DNA of 64,000 bases, from NCBI GenBank assembly GCA_023091665.1, contig JALJCQ010000017.1:1178001-1242000 (forward strand), in the 5' to 3' direction. This DNA comes from Pythium myriotylum. Taxonomy: Eukaryota > Oomycota > Peronosporomycetes > Pythiales > Pythiaceae. Position 1 is the first letter of the stretch, and each line of letters starts with the position of its first letter. Shown here in pieces: positions 10,922 to 19,534 of the stretch. The position numbers were made by a program, and so were the translations under genes. Below the pieces are notes generated by a model. The model saw only the letters and a list, made by a program, of their open reading frames with translations, did not search any database and was not told the origin of the DNA.

Positions 10922-11504
10922 TTAGCGAAATGTCAGTAATTCTAAATCAAAGACAAGATGCATGTTTGGTGGTACGAGTCCCGGAAAGCCCTTGCGTCCA
11001 TAAGCCTTGTCTGACGGGATAAATATTTTTGCACGTTCTTTCATGCAAAGGCGCTCGACGGCTTCGTCTAGCCCAGGGATCACTTGCTCCGCTCCAAGCT
11101 TGAACTTGAACGGCTTCTCGCGGTCTCGAGATGAGTCGAACTTCTTTCCATCTTGAAGCTATCATTAAAGACACTAAAGTCAACTCGGGAGGATATCACG
11201 CTCGTGGTCATCTCGCACGTAGGCAATGTAATGAACAACGACGGTCTGTCCTTTCTTCGGGTAGTTGATGCCGTCTCCAGCGACGAAGACCTCGACTTGC
11301 ACTTCTCCATGACGCTGAAAATCAAACAGAATTGTGAGTATCATCATGTCGGCCGCATCCATCAAAGTCACGTACTGCGTTGGCGATCACGAAGTCCTTT
11401 GACTCAAGCATTGGTTGGATCTCAGTGAGGTTCGTTTGGTCTCTGCTCTCTCTGGAATGGGCCAAGTCTATTTTCATTTGCGGTGCGGAGCGCTGAAGTG
11501 CCAC
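10922..11504 (-). CDS. FKBP-type peptidyl-prolyl cis-trans isomerase
   Basis: Three exons: 11504-11376, 11314-11219 and 11158-10922, joined by two phase-0 GT-AG introns of 61 and 60 bp. The spliced product contains a full FKBP12-like domain: GQTVVVHYIAY, LQDGKKFDSSRDREKPFKF, QVIPGLDEAV, KIFIPSDKAYG and PPNMHLVFDLELL. It catalyses proline isomerisation and is the class of FK506/rapamycin-binding proteins. The Asp and Phe pocket residues are present, but the position of Trp59 in human FKBP12 is Leu (VIPGL instead of VIRGW), which may weaken drug binding. An N-terminal extension of about 43 residues precedes the domain; the start could also be the inner Met at 11477. No signal peptide is seen, so cytosolic location is likely. 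It is tandem with the SWEET gene, 56 bp upstream. Confidence 0.85.
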
Positions 11505-11560
11505 AGCATGATATTTATTTTAATGGAGAAACACAGCCCGTAAAAACTTCAGGACAACGG

Positions 11561-12403
11561 TCAAACTTTCTCATGGAGAGATTTGCGCCGTGTGAAAATC
11601 TGCACGACGCTGCTTGCAGTAGCCGTCGCCTTCGGCGACATCGATTTGGTGGTCGGTTCGGCAGAGACCACCTTGGGAGAGTTGTATCGGATGATAAGCG
11701 CGACTTGAATGATCCCCATCGTGAGGGAGAACACGTTTGGGTAGATCAACAAGGGATCTTGTAAAATCAAGCCATAGAGCAGCCAAAGCCCACCAGCGAC
11801 GACTGTCATGACTGACATCCCAAAAGGCAGACACGACGCGTCACCTGTGCGAACGATTTTTTTGACTTGCAGAAGAGGCGACGCCGACGTGAGCAGACTC
11901 AAGATGTTGCCTGGCACGCCAATCAAGAGCTGGGACTCCTCGGGCGATTTGGCCAACGCGTGGAACCCGAGCAACGTGATGAACGAGAGCGACACTGCCA
12001 AGTATCGAACGGGGGTTGCACGGTCTTGCGCGTGCTTGCAGAAGACGTACACGTAGTGGAGTCCCAGCACGGTGCTCAACGCCGAGCTGCCTCCCATGAG
12101 CGCATTGGCGGTCACGTATGCGTAGAGCGTGTAGATAATAGACTGCACAAAGAAGAAGAAAAAGGGCGCGAACGAGTATTGTAGCGTACTGCCGGAGCGC
12201 TGGATCGTGCGGACGGTGTGCCTGGCAACATTCGCGTGTGTGTGGTCAGTCGGCGGTGTCCGTTCCAGAGTGGGAATCGCACGCGCTTACATTGGAGAGA
12301 CCGCGAAGATGAGCGACGAGCCGACGGCGACCATCGGCACGGCCTTTACGGCCAGGAAGTAGAGCATGTAGAGCCAATTCTCGAGCGACTGGAGCGAAAG
12401 CAT
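11561..12403 (-). CDS. SWEET sugar transporter (MtN3/saliva family)
   Basis: Two exons, 12403-12291 and 12221-11561, with a 69-bp intron that splits an ATG codon (AT|G). The 257-residue product has about seven membrane segments in the 3+1+3 SWEET arrangement. The second MtN3 repeat is clear: SPLLQVKKIVRTGDASCLPF, then GLWLLYGLILQDPLLIYPNV and GIIQVALIIRY. The first repeat has the matching SLIFAVSPMHTVRTIQRSGS. SWEETs are bidirectional facilitators for glucose or sucrose in plasma or vacuolar membranes. Together with the invertase at 19.5 kb it fits extracellular sucrose use, though the genes are not adjacent. The C-terminal 45 residues are a soluble Ser/Thr/Lys tail. Confidence 0.88.
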
Positions 12404-13074
12404 GGCTGCTGGTCGGCGGCGCGCTGCTTCAGCTTGGCAGCTCCGTTTGGCGTGTCATTTCAAGTCGGCAACCGTCATGTGGGATTCTCGAGTTGGGACG
12501 ATATTGATATTGTTGATAATAGAAAATTAATTTCAAAGGGTCTCATAAAAGCCATTTCCAAGTATGGATCATAGTTGTACAAGCATATAAAGTACAAGTA
12601 TCAATTAGTAGAGTACAGTGTGCTGTGAAGTCTAATGTGGGACGGAGATGTTTCCCCATGCGTTGTGACGCACTTCAAGCCCTGCACTTGTCGCACCCTC
12701 TTTTTCCACGTGAACCAGAGAGCCGCAGGAGCGGCGAGAAGGCCTCGCTGCTACTGTTCAAGGAAGGCGGCTCTTCCCCACGAGCTTCCGATTCTCCACT
12801 CGATACGTCCTCCTGCGCGGTTTGGACGACTCGAAAACTATCCAGTTCAGCCAGCTGCCCGCAACGATCACGCCACGGATTGGTTGAAAGTCGAAATAAT
12901 CGATGGGGATTGGCTAATACTGCGATCTTCGGAAAAGGTTCGCAGCTCGTGAAGGGATCCATGCCGCCGACAGACCACATGGCACGACGACCAGCTCCGC
13001 GGCGTCCACGACGAAGAGCTCAGTTGGTGCTGCATGCCCTGATAGCCCAACACACCCGTTCTTAGTCGATCGCG
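12404..13074. other. Intergenic region between SWEET and the CdsA-like gene
   Basis: A 670-bp gap with an AT-rich core (about 12490-12620). Short open frames in its right half lack recognisable motifs. It must contain both divergent promoters. Confidence 0.4.
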
Positions 13075-14535
13075 ATGGCCAAGAAGTTCCAGCGCAAGCA
13101 GAGCGCGGCGTCCGCCATGTTCCACGTGGTGTCGGACCGCATGCGGTCGAGCACGGGCCATAGCACGCTCATGGCGGCCGCCGACGAGGCCGAGAGAGGC
13201 TCCTCGATCGCAGTGCTCCACTACGACAAGGACGACGGCTTTACGACAGCGGACGAGACCACGATCCAGAGTGGCGAGAAGCTCTCGTGGTGGGACCGGC
13301 CAGACACCACAACGCAGATCAGCTGCTGGCAGCGCACGCGCGTCGGCGTCGACATTATCGTGCTGCTCGGCGTCGGCGTCGGACTCTTTTTCGCCGCGCA
13401 CCTCACACAGAATCGCGCGCTGCCGTTCATTTACGCGTTCATCGCGGCGCTCGCTACCTACGAGTCGACATGGCTCGCGTATCGCCTGCGGCTTCGACTC
13501 TTCTTGCCGTTTCAGCTCCACCAGAAACAAACGTGCCGTGACATCTACACGCAAATCATGAAGTACTCGGTGGACTTGCAGACCTGCGCCATCACCCCGT
13601 TTGCGGAACGAGTTTTTCGAGGTCGCAAGCTGCTGGCCGCTGCCCTCACAGCCGCCGTCTGCTGTGGAGCTGCTCTGCTGATCTCGTGGTTTTGCGTGTC
13701 GAGTAAGACTCTGGTCGGGTACATTTCCATGACGACGTTTCTATGTGTGTGGTGCTGCTCGCTTGCGCCGAACATGCGAGATGCGACCGTGTTACTCGTG
13801 CGCTACGTCTACTTCACTCTGTCGACTGCAAGCTTGCTCATCTTGTCGCCGCCATCAGCGTCCGTCAGCAACCCCAACCCAATTCTTGATCCGTTCCACA
13901 TGATGCTTCTCTGCATGCTGTTGATCATGATCGTGCGAACTCTCTCAAGCAAGGATCCGATGGAGACGATTGTCATGGCCCTGCTCGACATTGCGAGCCT
14001 TGTGTACTTGGCGTGTTTGTCGAATGTTCTCAACTACCTCACTGCATTCACATCCGACAAGGCCTCAGACGTTGGAGAAGGCTCGGGGATGCTGGCTTCT
14101 CGGCATACGATCGTGTTTGCTGTGTTCTTCATCATCTGTTGCTCAGAAGTTGGAAGCTTTCTCATGGAAAAGCTGCTCCGCGAAGCTCAGTTCCCTTGGA
14201 CCCATCCGCTATCTTCTCGGCTGTCATCAAGGCAGAACTTTGAAAAACTCGCGGGTGCTCTGATCCTGGGCGTTGGCGCGAGCTTCCTGGTGACAAATGC
14301 GATCTTGCCGGACAACGTGCTGCGTGTCAACCCGATCGTCTTCTTGGTGACGTGCGTCGCAGCTATCGTCATCTCATTCGTTTGCAAACTGTGGCTTATC
14401 AGCTTGAAGAAAGTCGCGAAAGTGTCAGCGACTGGTCGATATCTTTCTGTTGGGGATGGTGTGATCGACCGCATCGACTCCTTTCTAATTGCCACGATTG
14501 TCTTCACAGTTGTGCTCCGACGAGTTCTAGCTTGA
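13075..14535 (+). CDS. Multi-pass membrane protein, divergent CdsA-like (CDP-diacylglycerol synthase fold)
   Basis: A 486-residue intronless protein with a soluble first 90 residues and about ten hydrophobic segments from residue 97 onward. Near the C terminus SLKKVAKVSATGRYLS followed by VGDGVIDRIDS aligns with the phosphatidate cytidylyltransferase signature (S-x-x-K-R....K-D....PGHGG..DR.D). A segment further upstream (SSRLSSRQNFEKLAGALILG) aligns with SPKKTWEGFIGG of CdsA. However, the K-D pair reads V-S and PGHGG reads SVGDG, so metal-binding residues of the active enzymes are altered while DRIDS is kept. It may be an inactive or re-purposed paralog, or a related membrane lipid nucleotidyltransferase. 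Family assignment is by motif only. Confidence 0.5.
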   Translation: MAKKFQRKQSAASAMFHVVSDRMRSSTGHSTLMAAADEAERGSSIAVLHYDKDDGFTTADETTIQSGEKLSWWDRPDTTTQISCWQRTRVGVDIIVLLGVGVGLFFAAHLTQNRALPFIYAFIAALATYESTWLAYRLRLRLFLPFQLHQKQTCRDIYTQIMKYSVDLQTCAITPFAERVFRGRKLLAAALTAAVCCGAALLISWFCVSSKTLVGYISMTTFLCVWCCSLAPNMRDATVLLVRYVYFTLSTASLLILSPPSASVSNPNPILDPFHMMLLCMLLIMIVRTLSSKDPMETIVMALLDIASLVYLACLSNVLNYLTAFTSDKASDVGEGSGMLASRHTIVFAVFFIICCSEVGSFLMEKLLREAQFPWTHPLSSRLSSRQNFEKLAGALILGVGASFLVTNAILPDNVLRVNPIVFLVTCVAAIVISFVCKLWLISLKKVAKVSATGRYLSVGDGVIDRIDSFLIATIVFTVVLRRVLA

Positions 14536-14665
14536 TGTGTTCGAGCGTCCCCCATTACTAATATTTATTTCGCGAGAATGCGAATGATAATCGATAATAC
14601 AATTGCAGAACAATACCCATAACTTCATGCTGATGCACGGCTCATTTGTGATTCACTCCACCAAC

Positions 14666-16567
14666 CTACATGATCGAGCAATTCGACTGATCGTCGTCTT
14701 GTTTCTCCTCTGATGGCAACAGGGTTGAAGTTTCGCCTTTGTTATCAGCTTCCCCATCCGATTCGTCTTCGCCCACGGCCTGTAGCTTCTTCTCCCCACC
14801 ACCAGCCTTCTTGCTTGCAACATATGCACGGAGTTTCTCGACATCCTGCATTGTGAGCACAGTGCTGTTGCGAATGACGAGGTGGTCGTCAAATCCAAGA
14901 GTCTTGCAAGAAAACTCAATTTTCGGTTGTTCTTTCTCGCCAGCGTCGTCATCATCGAGGCCAAGCTGGGCAGCCATTGTTGCCTCCATGAAGAATTGAT
15001 GCTTCTCAAGCATCTCAATGTGGGCCAGCAATCCTCGCGTGAACCAAAGCAGATCCGTTGCGTTCGGAACGCTTGGCTCGCCGTACTTGAACGTGACGGG
15101 CGAAGGGTACAGGGGCTCGCCCTTCACCTTTGCAATTGTGAAGTTATGTTTGTCAATCGAGTCCAAGTCGTCAAATGGCAACGAGGTTTGGGCGCCGTAC
15201 AGGATGGACATCTCCTTCGCACCCCAAACAATCTTGCGCTCTTTCTGTTCCACAACCTCGGTCTGCGGAACGCAGTTGACCTTGTGATCCTTCCAGTGCC
15301 CACGCTGACACTCAGCACCGCAGTAAAACGTGCACTTGCATCGCGTGCACTTCTTCAGCTCAGTGCCCTTGGGGGCTTTCTTGTCGCAGAAAGCGCAGCG
15401 ACGCAAAGAAGGGTTCTCCATCAGCGCCAGCTTCTCCCCTGCCGGGAGAACTCGGCGTTCAAGATCCGTCCGTGTAAAAAACACAGCCATTCCCTGGATC
15501 TGACCCTGAGGAGTGTTCGTGCCGATCACGGAGGCAAAAACGGAGCCACTCGGAGCCTGGTGGCGCTTGTCAATGCGGATTTCCTCGCGCGCATCAATTT
15601 GAATAGCTTGACGTTCCGCAAGTTTATCCCACGGCTCGAGCTCTGCATATCTGGCACATGCCGCATAGAAAGGCTTGAGGAGTTCAGGAGTGATACCTTC
15701 GCCGGAGATAAGTCCCGGACGCTCGCTGACCTCAGCGACTGACGCCAGATCATTGCGCACGAGATGGTTCGACAGCTCCCTGGAGGAAAGCGATCAGTCA
15801 GGGACTCTACGCCACCAACTCCAAAAACATTTAAGCAGCTTACTGAATGTAGGCATCAATGCCCTGTGACTCAGATAGATAAGAGCACTCGATGCCGATG
15901 GCCGCGAACGATTTGCGCAGTTGTCCCACGAAAAACTTGTCCGGGAACGCGATCTTGTTGGGTCGATGCTGGGGAGTGTTGGACGGTGGGTCAAGCATGG
16001 CTTGAAGCGTCACATCCAGCACTTCCTGTGGCGACGGATACACCTCTGGCGGGTCCACGATCTTCTTGGAGATCACCTGGCCCAGCGGGTAGAGATTGTT
16101 CACGAGGATGCAGTACGGTCGGCACGGAATGGCCTCCTTGCCTTCATCAGCGCCAGCACTGGACGCCGACCACACACGTAGCTTCCGCACGACGATCTGC
16201 CAGACCTCCTGGTGGGGCTGGTCCAGTCGGCGGAACTTCTCGACCTGCTTGGGGGAGAGCAGCATCTCCGTGCTCACGACGATGTCCTCTGCAGAGGAAG
16301 ACACTCCCGTGAGCCACCACTCGTGACACAAACCCATACAGACCAACTAAACCCCACCTTCTCCCCCGACGTCGAACTGCGTGGGCTGGCGGGGCACGTC
16401 TTCGTTGTCCGAGTCCGAGTCATCCTGGCAAAGTCAAACGGCGACTGTCGCGTGAGTTCGGACCGCCTGAGACCCAGAGTTCCACGGATCGACAGCGCGC
16501 GCAACGCACGCACCTTGAAGTTGTCCCACTTCTTGTACTTGTTGCTCAGGTACTCTTCCTTGGACAT
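14666..16567 (-). CDS. DUF6930-DUF7309-MYND zinc-finger protein
   Basis: A four-exon gene: 16567-16514, 16424-16358, 16288-15844 and 15779-14666 (intron phases 0, 1 and 2). The product is 559 residues, starting MSKEEYLSNKYKKWDNFK. The third exon gives a DUF6930-like segment (RPYCILVNNLYPLG, EVYPSPQEVLDVTLQAM, FVGQLRKSFAAIGIECSYL). Exon 4 begins with a DUF7309-like segment (LKPFYAACARYAELEPWDKL...IQGMAVFFTR). A MYND finger follows (CAFCDKK...CTRC, FYCGAECQRGHWKDHKVNC), then an acidic tail. The first two domains occur together in bacterial proteins of unknown function. MYND fingers bind short proline-containing peptides. Reading exon 4 alone would give a false separate gene starting at a GTG; the 64-bp intron joins the frames exactly. 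Function unknown. Confidence 0.75.
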
Positions 16568-16768
16568 CGCGCAGCCTCGGTCTTGTTGTCTCCCAAAATG
16601 CTTCTGGAACATGACACGGAAGAGCGCGATGGAATCAGCTTCAGAAATCTCGCTCTCTGAGGAAATGGCTGAGACCGTGCTCTTGTAGAGAGAGTATCAA
16701 CGGGATCTTTCTATAAGACGCGGCAAGTGACCTTTCGAGATCTCGATGTCAGATTGGCATTGTGCACA
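16568..16768. promoter_or_regulatory. Bidirectional promoter region
   Basis: A 201-bp gap between the start codons of the MYND-protein gene (minus) and the proton-channel gene (plus). No clear TATA box or Inr was found; the element is inferred from head-to-head layout. Confidence 0.35.
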
Positions 16769-18134
16769 ATGGCAAGAGAGCCACCAAGCACTGTAGACAA
16801 GCGAATCGATGAAAGAACCAGTGGCTCCGGTAGTCGGCGGCGTCGTGGCGCTGCGATCCGCCACGCCGCGTTAGATGCCGACCGGTCAAATGACAAGGGA
16901 GATTGGGTGGTTGGTGACAAGGAAGCCATCGCAGATACGACGGGAGTTGACGAGAAGCTCGCACTACAAGACAAAGTGGCCTCTTTCATTGAGACAGTCG
17001 AGTTTCAAGCGGCTCTTGTTGCACTGATCGCCTTCGATCTGTGCTCGACTGCAAGCAGCCTCCTGCTACGAGCTCACTATGAGATCTCCCATCTTCAGGC
17101 TCTGATTGCAAAGAATACCTCGGCTACAACAAACAGCAACGGAAGGTCCGTCGACGTGGACGCCACAGTCATCGCTGCACCTCGGCTACCTGCGATCATA
17201 TCGATTGTGTTGAGATTACTAGACTCGCTGGCAGGCTTTACTGTCGTCATATTTGTGCTCGAGCTCGCAATCCTTGGATATGTATTTCGCCAGAAGTTTC
17301 TCTCACACTTTGGGTACGTTGTGGATGTATTGGTGGTGGCGATGTCTATTGGCCTCGAGATTTATACCGAGTCCAGTGGTACGTAATTGCATTGCTCAGC
17401 GTCTGTATACTGCGTGGCCTAATTCGAATGTCTCACCTGTAGCCCCACGACTACTTGGGGTTTTACGTATGTGGAGGCTATTCAGACTGGGAACGACATT
17501 AATTGGAATCGAGCAGAGTGAACACGAAATCACACTAGAGGCACTGGAGGCTGAACGAAGTGTACGTGTTTTGGCCCGATCGCAAGACCAATATGGCTGA
17601 TTAGATCTTTCTCGATTACCGTAGCGAGTCTTTCAACTTCAGTTCGAAAAACAAGCTGCCGAGGATTCACTGAAGAAAGAATTCGAGTCACGAGCTGGAA
17701 TCGAGCGGATGTTACAGGGCTACAAGGATGAAGCCGACACGCTACGAGAGGCGCTCACGATTGCTGCCCAAGCAGTCGCCGAAGCAACGCTGGGGCAGCT
17801 CTCTGGAGAGGCTGAAGCCGATGAAGCCACGATGGCTGCGTCACTGTTGATGTCTGGAGAGAGCCGTGTGGACTACAATACTTTGAACACGCTTGAGCCA
17901 AACCCTACCGAACAGAGAACACGCCAGAACTGGGAAACACAATCAGACGAACGCCTGGTTGATGACGAAGTCGCAAAACAGGGAGGACTGGCAGATGACC
18001 ATGTGGACTGGAAAACCTCGGGCTCCGAGGTTTTCCAGTCTCAGGGATCCAGGATCCACGACTCGGGAATCCTGGGCCTTTTTCAAGCCCAGGCGGATGA
18101 TGAAGGCGAGTTTGTTGATGCACCGACCGAGTAG
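16769..18134 (+). CDS. Hv1-type voltage-gated proton channel
   Basis: Three exons, 16769-17378, 17443-17561 and 17643-18134, give 406 residues. The membrane part is a lone voltage-sensor domain. S1 is EFQAALVALIAFD, whose Asp aligns with the selectivity Asp112 of human Hv1 (RFQV...VVLD). S2 is FTVVIFVLELAILGYVF, with a conserved Glu. S3 is GYVVDVLVVAMSIGLEI, with its Asp. S4 is LGVLRMWRLFRL with the R-x-W-R-x-x-R pattern diagnostic of Hv1. The long S1-S2 loop is Asn/Thr-rich. After S4 there is a coiled coil (EHEITLEALEAERSFEKQ and onward), the dimerisation element of Hv1. There is no pore domain. It should extrude protons across plasma or vacuolar membranes on depolarisation. The last 100 residues are acidic, and part is encoded by a perfect DNA palindrome. 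Confidence 0.8.
18008..18038. repeat. Perfect 14-bp inverted repeat with 3-nt loop inside coding sequence
   Basis: The arms ctggaaaacctcgg and ccgaggttttccag are exact reverse complements separated by gct. They lie in the last exon of the proton-channel gene and encode WKTSGSEVFQ. A weaker 7-bp hairpin (cctgggc/gcccagg) follows at 18071-18093. Confidence 0.9.
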
Positions 18135-19534
18135 TAGAACAGATACCCAGCTCGTTGGAGCGGATGGCTGTAATCACTCCAAAAAGTCCAGTATTTATTG
18201 ATCTTCCGTTGTGTATGACGTATTGCTTACTTCCGTTGCACTTTAGATATGCAACCATTGCGGCCCCGAATGAAGACACGGACGCAATCTTTACGTCACG
18301 AGCTTGCTGATATCCGGGATACTGGTTGCGGCGATTGCACTCTCCGACGAGGAAGGGTACAGAGATCACCTCAGAGTTGATGATAGAGTACAGCAAAGAT
18401 GAGGAGTCCGGGAAACGGGGACTCGGTTGACAACCGAGTCCCAAGATACAACCGACGGTTGTATCTTGTGTTGTTCGCTTGTGCGCGATGCACATGAAGA
18501 GGAGGTTGCACTTACCAGAAAGATCCCACCCATTGTTTGGCCGGTCTCGTCCACTTAGCGAGTCAAGGAAACATTCGTTGCAAGCTCACGTCGGTGAAGC
18601 AGTTCGTTGTCTTCACGTTTCATGAACAGAACGGACAAGAACATCGAAACTGCAGCAACAACGGTAATCTTTACAAATCGAAATGCCTCAGTACTTCTCG
18701 AAGAAGCAGACCGACACGGCGGTTGCGGAAGAGACCAGCCAAGGGCTCTCGACTATCCACTCCTGAAACAGACGTGAGCTGTAGACAAACCTACGCCTTC
18801 ACAGAAATCCAGTAGCGACGTACGGTGCCTTCACACAAGGAAAAAGATGGAGAAAAGATTGAGCGAAGCTTTCCGTAACAAAGCTCGCTGATGGCATAGA
18901 AGCTTCTCTCTGCTGTGAGTTACAGCACCCTCCAGTCTAAAGTACTGTAATGCTGTACCGGCACCGGTGCTTCGTGGCGTTGAGAATCCAGTGGAGCGAC
19001 TGCCAAAAGGTCCTGCGTTGATGGGTGTGTCGTCTGATCTCTAGCTACTGGATTTCGAGCCAACGCCTGTTATTCGTTCTCACAGCATCTATTTCCACAG
19101 TTAAGGTGGCTTTATCTGAAGCTGCTCAAGTGGTCCAAATTGGATTCTAGAGGTAATGCGCACCAGCATCGAGCACATCCACCGACATCGGGGCGCTTCT
19201 CTCGCCTCCAGCTCTGGGAGAGCCAGATCGCGCGAAGGGTGCTTGGAAACGGGTCGTCTTTATCCAGTTGCACTTGAAGATGGGGCCGTGGTGTCCCACC
19301 TGCCCGGATGCAACTCGCCCTTGCGCCTGTCACGTTGGAGCTTCAACCTGATGGAGTGAGTACCCTCTGCGGGAGGAACTTGAGTCGCTGGTTGGCGGAT
19401 GATCCGAAAGTTGTCACGCGTGCGCGCGTCCAAGCAGCTCGTAGTTCGTTGAACGCATTCCCCATTTTGCGGGCTTCCCCACAGACCACGTCCACCACCC
19501 TCAGGATCGTATCCTCCCGGTATCTTATCAAGAA
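18135..19534. other. Intergenic region, 1.4 kb, hairpin-rich left part
   Basis: No gene is supported. A minus-strand open frame through 17905-18495 contains some protein-like text but overlaps the proton-channel exon and the palindromes, so I do not call it. The right end should carry the invertase promoter. Confidence 0.4.
18418..18467. repeat. Two abutting perfect 25-bp palindromes
   Basis: Positions 18418-18442 are gggactcggttg, a, caaccgagtccc. Positions 18443-18467 are aagatacaaccg, a, cggttgtatctt. Both are 12-1-12 perfect inverted repeats with a single A at the centre, and they touch with no spacer. They share the core caacc/ggttg. Confidence 0.92.

Noticed and set aside
12625..13065. 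Small plus-strand gene before the CdsA-like gene
   Set aside because: The translation is Ser/Arg/Pro-rich without motif, and two overlapping frames look equally good.
14666..15760. Separate 364-residue MYND gene starting at GTG
   Set aside because: The frame continues upstream into a clean GT-AG intron that joins the DUF6930 exon in phase; there is no ATG start.
17905..18495. Minus-strand gene over the 3' end of the proton channel
   Set aside because: It overlaps the coding exon and includes the palindromes, which read similarly on both strands. No domain or splice support was seen.
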